From contig NZ_CANMXL010000003.1 in NCBI RefSeq assembly GCF_947501905.1, forward strand, positions 62,001 to 126,000: a DNA stretch of 64,000 bases, read 5' to 3'. Made by a program: the position numbers and the translations under genes. How positions within the stretch are numbered: position 1 is the first letter of the stretch; every line of letters starts with the position of its first letter. Below the pieces are notes generated by a model. The model was not told the origin of the DNA, did not search any database, and worked only from the letters and a program-made list of their open reading frames with translations. Below are positions 1 through 8,600 of this stretch, piece by piece. The DNA comes from an uncultured Winogradskyella sp. (lineage in GTDB: Bacteria; Bacteroidota; Bacteroidia; Flavobacteriales; Flavobacteriaceae).

Positions 1-669
1 GAAACCGTTCCTGAAACACAACATTTTTCGGACTTAAACGAAACCAAACAACAGCTTTGGGAACTAAAATCTAAGTACCAACGAAAAGACGATTTTACAG
101 CAGAAGAATTCTATGACCGTGCAGGTATATGGGCAGAATTTGGAAAAATTATCTGTATTTCAGTAGGTTATTTTAAGATGGAAGGTGATGTTAGAAACTT
201 CAGAGTTACCTCCTTCTATGGTGATGAAATTCAAATTCTAAAAGATTTTAAAAATTTATTAATTTCACATTTTAGTCAGACCAAGCATTTACTTTGTGCC
301 CATAATGGAAAGGAATTCGACTTTCCATATATCGCTAGACGTATGATTATTAATAATATTGAATTGCCTTATAAACTCAATTTGTTTGGGAAAAAACCTT
401 GGGAAGTTCCACATCTCGATACTTTAGAATTGTGGAAATTTGGAGATTATAAAACCTATACGTCTTTAAAGTTATTGACCAATGTTTTAGGCATTCCTTC
501 ACCTAAGGATGATATTGACGGTAGCGAAGTTTGTGGTGTTTACTACAATGACAATGATATAGACCGCATTATCACCTACTGTGAAAAAGATACTATTGCT
601 GTAGCACAAATATTTTTGCGGCTAAGAGGTGATGAACTACTTCATGATAATGAAATAAAGCATATATAA
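1..669 (+). CDS. PolB-type 3'-5' exonuclease, 5'-truncated by window edge
   Basis: The reading frame is already open at base 1, so the gene starts before the window; the ATG at 178 is internal. The visible part matches predicted 3'-5' exonucleases related to the DNA polymerase B proofreading domain (DnaQ-like RNase H fold). HNGKEFDFPYIARR corresponds to the Exo II motif (N and D positions) and YCEKDTIAVAQ to Exo III (Y-x3-D). The Exo I motif (DxE) should lie just upstream, outside the window. Such proteins degrade single-stranded DNA 3' ends with two metal ions; the cellular role in Bacteroidota is not defined. A hairpin terminator follows directly. Confidence 0.85.
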   Translation, partial: ETVPETQHFSDLNETKQQLWELKSKYQRKDDFTAEEFYDRAGIWAEFGKIICISVGYFKMEGDVRNFRVTSFYGDEIQILKDFKNLLISHFSQTKHLLCAHNGKEFDFPYIARRMIINNIELPYKLNLFGKKPWEVPHLDTLELWKFGDYKTYTSLKLLTNVLGIPSPKDDIDGSEVCGVYYNDNDIDRIITYCEKDTIAVAQIFLRLRGDELLHDNEIKHI

Positions 670-670
670 A

Positions 671-700
671 AAAGCCCAGCTTAAATGCTGGGCTTTTTCT
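671..700. terminator. Bidirectional terminator between convergent genes
   Basis: Perfect 10-bp stem AAAGCCCAGC / GCTGGGCTTT with loop TTAAAT, flanked by A-rich and T-rich tracts on both sides. It can terminate the exonuclease gene (plus strand) and the metallopeptidase gene (minus strand), whose stop codon is at 722. Confidence 0.85.
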
Positions 701-721
701 TTCTTTTAGAATTATGACCTA

Positions 722-3700
722 TTAATTTTTAATAAATCGCCTTACTTCTGTTTTATCATCAATTGTAAATTGAACAATGTATATACCTTTATCAAGGTTA
801 CTAACATCTATAGTAGATGTAGAATTACCTCTACCTACCTCTTGTCCGAGCATATTTACCACACGGTAAGTAAGTTGTTCTAGATTTGTTTTAATATTTA
901 AAACATTTCCTTTTACTGGGTTAGGATATACACTTAGCTCAAAAGTGTTATTAGGGTTGATATCTATTGTAACCTGTTCATCTCTAGCAGTAGACCCGCT
1001 AGTCAAATTAATATTATCAATAGCAATATCAGCCTGCCATGTGCCACCTGTTAACCTATTGAACCTTAACTGTACACTATTGCCTACATATGCAGATAAA
1101 TCTATGTTCTGTGATAACCATTGATTGCCTTGATTACCTGTCTCACTCCATAATGTTGCCCAACTAGCACCATTATCATTACTCGCTTCTAAAGCTATAC
1201 TTCCCATATCATTACTTCCAAACATATGGTAGTTAAATGAGAACGTTGCACTTGACTGTGATGATAAATCATAACATGGTGACGTAATAATTGCTCGCTT
1301 GTTTGGATAACCCGTGTTGTTCCCTGAAGCCTCTACAAAAATATAGTTGCTACCTTGAACCGCACTTGATGGCCCCGTATTATTAGACGGCGTCCCATTA
1401 GCATCTACTGTCCAGTTTAAATCATCTGCACTACTCTGTGACCAATCACCAATTCCTGACTCAAAGCCTTGAGCATATGGATAAGAAGTAATACCTCCTG
1501 AACATGATGGTGTTGTCACCGTACCTTCCGTTACAGAAATATCATCTATAGCTACATCGGCTTGCCATGTACCTCCAGTGATTCTATTAAAACGTACTTG
1601 GATACCACTTCCTAAGTAAGCTGCTAAATCTACATTGACAGTTAACCATTGGTTGCCCTGATTGCCTGTCTGACTCCATACACTTGTCCATGTAGCGCCC
1701 TCATCATTAGTCACCTCTAAGTCTACTGAACCTGCATTTGTGCTACCAAACATATGGTACTTGAATGAAAATGTTGCCTCTGTTGCTGTTGATAAATCAA
1801 TACATGGAGAGGTGATAATTGCTCGCTTATTAGGGAAGCCTGTACCATTACCTGACGCTTCTACATAAATATAGTTGCTACCTTGTACTGCACTTGATGG
1901 CCCTGTGTTGTTTGATGGTGTCCCGTTAGCGTCCACTGTCCAGTTAAGGTCATCTACACTACTCTGTGTCCATGCACCTATTCCACTCTCAAAGCCTTCA
2001 CTATATGGAAGTGACACACCGCCTGTACATCCGTTAGCAACTTCATTTACATTTACAATTCTCGCTACTGGTGTTGCCGCATTTCCTGCTGCATCACTTA
2101 CGTTATACGTTAATGTATAAGTGCCTACTACGTTCGTGTTTACTGCACCTGTTACGACAATACTTGAAGTTAAGTTACCATCAATGTTATCCGTTGCAGT
2201 TGCACCTGCATCTGTATAAGCATCTCCTACAGTTAAATTAACCGCTGCTGAACCTAACAATGTAATTACTGGCGCTACGGTATCTGCACTTACAACTACT
2301 GTTCGTGTTGCACTCGCATTATTTCCTGCGGCATCACTTACACTATAGGTTACGGTATAAGTGCCTGCTACATTTGTATTTACAGTACCAGTAGTTACGA
2401 TACTTGAGGTTAAATTCCCATCAATGTTATCTGTGGCTGTGGCACCTTGCTCGTTATAAGCGTCGCCTACATTTAAGTTAATTGTAGATGCTCCATTTAA
2501 TGTTATTACTGGCGCTGTTGTATCTGGATTTACAGTGACTGTTCGTGTTGCACTCGCATTATTACCTGCTGCATCACTTACACTGTATGTCACGGTATAC
2601 ATGCCTGCTATACTTGTGTTTACTGTACCTGTAGTTACGATACTTGACGTTAAATCACCATCGACATTGTCCGTCGCTGTGGCGCCTAATTCTGTATAAA
2701 TTTGTCCTAAATCTAAACTAACCGTTGATGAACCATTTAACGTAATCACAGGTGCAGTCGTGTCAGGCCCAGAGCCTTCAATAACAACTGTATAATCTTC
2801 AACCTCTCCATATTGGAATGACTCACATGATGTCTGAGCTGCGTTGTACTTCATAGATACACGCATACGGGTTGCACCATCAACAGCGCTATCTGGAGCT
2901 GTAAAGTTTCCACTTATTGGTGTAGCTTGCGTTGGCGCTTGTGTTAATACTTGCTCTCCTGCGTCTGTAAAATCACCATCTCTGTTGTAATCTATCCAAA
3001 CAGCATAAGCTTCATTATATAATGTACCTGTCCATGTTGGCGTAATAGTAATGGTATTAGACACTCCTTTAGTTAATACTGTAGATTGCGACGTAAAGTC
3101 TGCATAACCTCCAGTAGATGCACCAGAAATATTATCTATACTACCTAACTGAACTCGTGAAATGTACTCATCTGTAATAATCTGACCATTAGACGCACAA
3201 TATGTTAATTGTACTTCGGTAGTTGTAAAATTTACTGAAGTGCTATAAGATGAATTACTTCCTCCAGTACATTTACTTCTTACTTGAGCCTCATACTGTG
3301 TTTGGGCAGTTAGTCCTGTTAAGTTAGAAGATATTCCTGTTACTGCATTTGTTGTCCACGTTGAAGAACCTACTACCCTATATCTTAAATCATAAGATGC
3401 TCCTGGAACTGCATTCCAACTTAAAGTTGCTGTAGAAGACCCAACATTAGAAGCAGCTAACCCTGAAGGTGTCGTTGCATTACAAACTACTGGTGCTCCA
3501 ATAGTAAAATTAGTGTTAGAAATATCGAAAAAGATGTGGTTAGAACCTCTCACCATAATTCTGTTTTGAGACCCCTGGTTATTAGGCACTATAATGTCAT
3601 GAGAACCATCATTAGTTACTCCTGAAGCTAAAGTGATAGGGTAAGTATCTCCGCCATCTGTTGATAAGAAGATATCTACATTCGCTGCATTTACACCATT

Positions 3701-5413
3701 GCCTGTTGTTCCAGCCACATTCCAAGTTACTGTTTGCGTAGTGCCAGCATCCCAAGTGACATTCGTGTTTGGTGAGTTAAGCACAAAAGGACCCGCTGTA
3801 CCATTTACAGTAATACGTGTATCGTCGCTATTATTAGTACCTCCTCCAGCTCTGTTATCTCTTACTGTTAATCTGAAATTTAAGGTTCTTGCTACGTTTG
3901 GTACTGCTTCCCATTCCCATGATGTAGCTCCAGTTTTAATTGTAGATAATCTTGGGAAATATCTCTTATTGTCTGTGGTAGGATTGTATGATCTAAAAGC
4001 TGGTCCTGTAGTAGCAGTGACACTAGGCTTAGATGTTGCTGAATCATTTTCATCTATCTGCTCCCAACAATACGTCAATACGTCTTGCGAATTTGCATCT
4101 GACCCAGTACCTGTTAAAACAAAAGCCGTTCCTTTTGGAATAGTATAATTAATTCCTGCATTAGCAGTAGGCACAGTATTACCTGTATTTGTGTTGGTTT
4201 GGCAACTCGTGCTTTTTACATAATTAGTGACTTGCTGAATAGAAATTGCATGAAAATAAGGATCACTATTAGGTTGTACATCAGTATTTGGTCCTGTAAT
4301 ACCTGCATATCCCATTATTGTAGTACCACTACCTGGTTCCATTTGTACATTTCTACCTTCATTTCCGCCATGTGTCCATGTATGGTTAGCTCCAAATTGG
4401 TGTCCTAACTCATGAGCTACATAATCTACATCAAATGGATCACCTTCTGGTGTTGAACGAGACGTGAAAGCACTCCCTTTTTGACCATTAACACATACAC
4501 AACCTATGCATCCAGCATTCCCATTATCTGAAGCTCTAGCAAATAAATGACCAACATCGTAGTTAGCTTCTCCTATTAAACTTGTTAAAGTACTTTGCAC
4601 TTGACTATTAAAACCTCCATTAGAATATGGGTCTGTGCTAGAATTAGTATAAATTACATCATCTGTATTGGCAATTAATACCATGTTTACATTAAAATCG
4701 GTTTCATATATCCCATTTACACGGGTCATAGTCGTATTTATAGCTGCTAATGCTTGAGCTTTTGTTCCTCCATGATATTGAGTGTATTCTCCTGTTGTAG
4801 AAACAGCCAATCTATATGTTCTTAAAATTGAGTCATCTGCATTTCTTAATGAACTTCCCGCTCCTAAAGATTCATTGATTTGACTAGTAACTAAGCATTC
4901 AAATTTGTTGCCAGTATCAATTCTATTCGCTCTGTTATAAACTATATAACTATCAGAGTTTTTATCACTTGACTCTATAAATGTATTTCCATCACTTGGT
5001 GACAAAATCATAGCGCTAAAACCAAAAGGTGAAAAACTAAATCTTATTTGAGAATCCGGATTATTAATTCCTTGACCAATATAAGACCTTATCTCTGGGT
5101 ATTTAGCCTGAAGATCTGGATCCATGTTAGAGGCTTCACTTATTCTGTAGCCTTCAATTTTTCCAGTATAATTAGGAAAGCTAATAATAACATTAGATGT
5201 TGAACTATAGGTGTTTCTAGCTGGGGTGTTTAAAAGTGCTTTTTTTAAATTCTCAGTATCTAAATTAAAAACCTTAAAGTTATCTAAGTTTTTATGGTTA
5301 TCCTTTTTCGGTATACCAATTGTAGTGTTTGATTTAGTCCACAAATTATTATTTTGAGACCAAACCATAGAAGTGCTAAACGTAATAAAAAGTAATAGTA
5401 GTTTCAATTTCAT
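722..5413 (-). CDS. Secreted reprolysin-like zinc metallopeptidase with multidomain tail and type IX sorting signal
   Basis: The protein has 1563 residues. A signal peptide (about 1-20, ending VWSQ) is followed by a propeptide and then a metzincin domain (about 195-400) with the zinc site HELGHQFGANH (H334, E335, H338, H344), as in M12B/reprolysin-like peptidases. Next come a PKD/REJ-like Ig region (about 410-640), FN3 (about 642-730), a GEVED domain (about 738-880), three 80-residue DUF5011/HYR-like Ig modules (884-1125), two MAM/jelly-roll-like modules (about 1128-1297 and 1303-1468) and a C-terminal type IX sorting domain with the YPNP motif (about 1480-1563, ending RRFIKN). It is expected to be exported by type IX secretion and anchored or released at the cell surface. 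Residues 884 to about 1468 are encoded by DNA that appears identical to part of the next gene. The substrate is unknown. Confidence 0.9.
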   Translation of the reverse strand: MKLKLLLLFITFSTSMVWSQNNNLWTKSNTTIGIPKKDNHKNLDNFKVFNLDTENLKKALLNTPARNTYSSTSNVIISFPNYTGKIEGYRISEASNMDPDLQAKYPEIRSYIGQGINNPDSQIRFSFSPFGFSAMILSPSDGNTFIESSDKNSDSYIVYNRANRIDTGNKFECLVTSQINESLGAGSSLRNADDSILRTYRLAVSTTGEYTQYHGGTKAQALAAINTTMTRVNGIYETDFNVNMVLIANTDDVIYTNSSTDPYSNGGFNSQVQSTLTSLIGEANYDVGHLFARASDNGNAGCIGCVCVNGQKGSAFTSRSTPEGDPFDVDYVAHELGHQFGANHTWTHGGNEGRNVQMEPGSGTTIMGYAGITGPNTDVQPNSDPYFHAISIQQVTNYVKSTSCQTNTNTGNTVPTANAGINYTIPKGTAFVLTGTGSDANSQDVLTYCWEQIDENDSATSKPSVTATTGPAFRSYNPTTDNKRYFPRLSTIKTGATSWEWEAVPNVARTLNFRLTVRDNRAGGGTNNSDDTRITVNGTAGPFVLNSPNTNVTWDAGTTQTVTWNVAGTTGNGVNAANVDIFLSTDGGDTYPITLASGVTNDGSHDIIVPNNQGSQNRIMVRGSNHIFFDISNTNFTIGAPVVCNATTPSGLAASNVGSSTATLSWNAVPGASYDLRYRVVGSSTWTTNAVTGISSNLTGLTAQTQYEAQVRSKCTGGSNSSYSTSVNFTTTEVQLTYCASNGQIITDEYISRVQLGSIDNISGASTGGYADFTSQSTVLTKGVSNTITITPTWTGTLYNEAYAVWIDYNRDGDFTDAGEQVLTQAPTQATPISGNFTAPDSAVDGATRMRVSMKYNAAQTSCESFQYGEVEDYTVVIEGSGPDTTAPVITLNGSSTVSLDLGQIYTELGATATDNVDGDLTSSIVTTGTVNTSIAGMYTVTYSVSDAAGNNASATRTVTVNPDTTAPVITLNGASTINLNVGDAYNEQGATATDNIDGNLTSSIVTTGTVNTNVAGTYTVTYSVSDAAGNNASATRTVVVSADTVAPVITLLGSAAVNLTVGDAYTDAGATATDNIDGNLTSSIVVTGAVNTNVVGTYTLTYNVSDAAGNAATPVARIVNVNEVANGCTGGVSLPYSEGFESGIGAWTQSSVDDLNWTVDANGTPSNNTGPSSAVQGSNYIYVEASGNGTGFPNKRAIITSPCIDLSTATEATFSFKYHMFGSTNAGSVDLEVTNDEGATWTSVWSQTGNQGNQWLTVNVDLAAYLGSGIQVRFNRITGGTWQADVAIDDISVTEGTVTTPSCSGGITSYPYAQGFESGIGDWSQSSADDLNWTVDANGTPSNNTGPSSAVQGSNYIFVEASGNNTGYPNKRAIITSPCYDLSSQSSATFSFNYHMFGSNDMGSIALEASNDNGASWATLWSETGNQGNQWLSQNIDLSAYVGNSVQLRFNRLTGGTWQADIAIDNINLTSGSTARDEQVTIDINPNNTFELSVYPNPVKGNVLNIKTNLEQLTYRVVNMLGQEVGRGNSTSTIDVSNLDKGIYIVQFTIDDKTEVRRFIKN
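1010..2764. repeat. Long direct repeat, copy 1 (about 1755 bp)
   Basis: This stretch matches 5992-7746 at a constant offset of 4982 bp, with no indel and no substitution in the lines compared by eye; the encoded residues are also identical. It covers three DUF5011 modules and two MAM-like modules of the metallopeptidase gene. The left edge lies just before the sorting domain. The right edge coincides with the first codon of a DUF5011 module. Confidence 0.9.
2045..2764 (-). repeat. Three tandem 240-bp DUF5011/HYR-like modules
   Basis: Three consecutive 80-codon units each begin DT(T/V)APVITL and contain GATATDN(V/I)DG and YNVSDAAGN or YSVSDAAGN. They run on the minus strand from 2764 downward. 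The neighbouring gene has the same three units plus one additional unit in front. Confidence 0.8.
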
Positions 5414-5602
5414 GTTTTAAAAATTTAAATTATTGAATGCCCTCTTAAGGTAAGAAAAGTCATAATTAAAATATCCGATTTTCTAGACTTTAAGATTCAA
5501 AAAATGAAGTTTTGCGGTTTTTCCGTAATGTTATTGAGGAAAAAGACTACAACTTACTTTTTGACTTTAAAATCTCTCTACCTTGATTATTAGAGGAAAC
5601 AA

Positions 5603-5630
5603 AAACCCAGATGATTTTTTATCTGGGTTT
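5603..5630 (-). terminator. Terminator of the beta-propeller gene
   Basis: A 10-bp stem AAACCCAGAT / ATCTGGGTTT with a short T-rich loop; on the minus strand it is followed by TTTTTGTTT. It lies just after the stop codon of the 5656-11556 gene, so the two giant genes are probably separate transcripts. The rest of 5414-5602 holds the start region of the metallopeptidase gene and no convincing gene. Confidence 0.8.
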
Positions 5631-5655
5631 GAAGTTAAAATAGATTAGGTTATTA

Positions 5656-8600
5656 CTATTTTTTCATAAGCTTTTGCATCTTATTCATGCCATTAGACCC
5701 TTGAATATTTAGCATATAAATTCCACTATTTAATCCTGAAATGTTTATACGCTTTTCAGAAGTAATAGAATCTACAGACCATTGCACACGTTTAACCATT
5801 TTACCGGTTAGGTCATATATAGATAATGTCATATCAACAGCTCCGTTTCGCATATCCATTCCTAATCCTACATTTACGGAAGAAGATGCAGGGTTTGGAT
5901 AGAATCTTACAGAGTTTTCAATAGTCTGAATATCGTCAGAAAGATTAACATCAATTTCTTCAGCTTTAGTAGTTACTCCTGCTGTTAAACCAATATTATC
6001 AATAGCAATATCAGCCTGCCATGTGCCACCTGTTAACCTATTGAACCTTAACTGTACACTATTGCCTACATATGCAGATAAATCTATGTTCTGTGATAAC
6101 CATTGATTGCCTTGATTACCTGTCTCACTCCATAATGTTGCCCAACTAGCACCATTATCATTACTCGCTTCTAAAGCTATACTTCCCATATCATTACTTC
6201 CAAACATATGGTAGTTAAATGAGAACGTTGCACTTGACTGTGATGATAAATCATAACATGGTGACGTAATAATTGCTCGCTTGTTTGGATAACCCGTGTT
6301 GTTCCCTGAAGCCTCTACAAAAATATAGTTGCTACCTTGAACCGCACTTGATGGCCCCGTATTATTAGACGGCGTCCCATTAGCATCTACTGTCCAGTTT
6401 AAATCATCTGCACTACTCTGTGACCAATCACCAATTCCTGACTCAAAGCCTTGAGCATATGGATAAGAAGTAATACCTCCTGAACATGATGGTGTTGTCA
6501 CCGTACCTTCCGTTACAGAAATATCATCTATAGCTACATCGGCTTGCCATGTACCTCCAGTGATTCTATTAAAACGTACTTGGATACCACTTCCTAAGTA
6601 AGCTGCTAAATCTACATTGACAGTTAACCATTGGTTGCCCTGATTGCCTGTCTGACTCCATACACTTGTCCATGTAGCGCCCTCATCATTAGTCACCTCT
6701 AAGTCTACTGAACCTGCATTTGTGCTACCAAACATATGGTACTTGAATGAAAATGTTGCCTCTGTTGCTGTTGATAAATCAATACATGGAGAGGTGATAA
6801 TTGCTCGCTTATTAGGGAAGCCTGTACCATTACCTGACGCTTCTACATAAATATAGTTGCTACCTTGTACTGCACTTGATGGCCCTGTGTTGTTTGATGG
6901 TGTCCCGTTAGCGTCCACTGTCCAGTTAAGGTCATCTACACTACTCTGTGTCCATGCACCTATTCCACTCTCAAAGCCTTCACTATATGGAAGTGACACA
7001 CCGCCTGTACATCCGTTAGCAACTTCATTTACATTTACAATTCTCGCTACTGGTGTTGCCGCATTTCCTGCTGCATCACTTACGTTATACGTTAATGTAT
7101 AAGTGCCTACTACGTTCGTGTTTACTGCACCTGTTACGACAATACTTGAAGTTAAGTTACCATCAATGTTATCCGTTGCAGTTGCACCTGCATCTGTATA
7201 AGCATCTCCTACAGTTAAATTAACCGCTGCTGAACCTAACAATGTAATTACTGGCGCTACGGTATCTGCACTTACAACTACTGTTCGTGTTGCACTCGCA
7301 TTATTTCCTGCGGCATCACTTACACTATAGGTTACGGTATAAGTGCCTGCTACATTTGTATTTACAGTACCAGTAGTTACGATACTTGAGGTTAAATTCC
7401 CATCAATGTTATCTGTGGCTGTGGCACCTTGCTCGTTATAAGCGTCGCCTACATTTAAGTTAATTGTAGATGCTCCATTTAATGTTATTACTGGCGCTGT
7501 TGTATCTGGATTTACAGTGACTGTTCGTGTTGCACTCGCATTATTACCTGCTGCATCACTTACACTGTATGTCACGGTATACATGCCTGCTATACTTGTG
7601 TTTACTGTACCTGTAGTTACGATACTTGACGTTAAATCACCATCGACATTGTCCGTCGCTGTGGCGCCTAATTCTGTATAAATTTGTCCTAAATCTAAAC
7701 TAACCGTTGATGAACCATTTAACGTAATCACAGGTGCAGTCGTGTCTGCAATAACATTAACTGTTCTTGTTGTACTCGCATTATTACCTGCTGCATCACT
7801 TACACTATACGTCACCGTATATGTGCCTGCTACATTAGTGTTTACTGTTCCTGTAGTTACGATACTTGACGTTAGGTCCCCATCGACATTATCTGTCGCT
7901 GTAGCTCCTAATTCTGTATAGGCTTCTCCTTGATTTAAGTTAATTGTAGCTGAACCGTTTAACGTAATGACTGGTGCCTCTGTATCTGGACCAGAACCTT
8001 CTATAACAACTGTATAATCTTCAACCTCTCCATAAGTAAACGACGCACAAGAGTCTACGTTTGCATTATAACTCATTGTAACACGCATACGGGTTGCTAC
8101 TTCACTTGCCGAAGACGGTACAGTAAAACTTCCGCTTACTGGAGTTGTTTGTGATGGTGCTAATGTGAACACTTGTTCACCAGCATCTGTAAAATCTCCA
8201 TCGCGATTATAGTCTATCCATACCGAATAGCCTTCGTTATACAGTGTCCCTGTCCATGTTGGTGTAATTGATACCGTATATTGAGTGTCCTTTGTTAGCG
8301 TTGTAGATATACTTGTGAAATCTGAATAAAACTGTGCGCCAGATGAATTATCTATCGTGTTTAATTGTACTCTACTGATAAACTCATCGTTTACATTACT
8401 ACTCTGAGAAGAACAGTATGTTACTGGAACTGCATCTGTAGTTACTGAAACTACATTACTTGCAGCAGAAGCATTTCCTGCAGCATCTTTTGCTATTACA
8501 GAAAAGTTATATTGTGTTTCAGCTGTTAAGCCTGTTGCAGCAAAAGATGTCGTTGTCGAATTTCCTACTACAACTCCATCTCTAAGAACATCGTAAGATG

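Noticed and set aside
2045..2764. Regular repeats as a CRISPR array
   Set aside because: The units are 240 bp, in frame, and encode Ig-like modules; there are no short repeats with unique spacers.
3699..4148. 149-codon open frame on the plus strand
   Set aside because: It lies antisense to the metallopeptidase gene; the Val/Pro/Leu-rich product has no domain and mirrors the Thr/Asn/Gly-rich codons of the real gene.
5504..5593. 29-residue plus-strand frame before the propeller gene's terminator
   Set aside because: No promoter, no conserved-looking composition, and it overlaps the start region of the metallopeptidase gene on the other strand; likely chance.
1875..7102. Identical 81-codon plus-strand frames at 1875-2120 and 6857-7102
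   Set aside because: They are identical only because they lie in the long repeat, antisense to the MAM-like and DUF5011 coding sequence.
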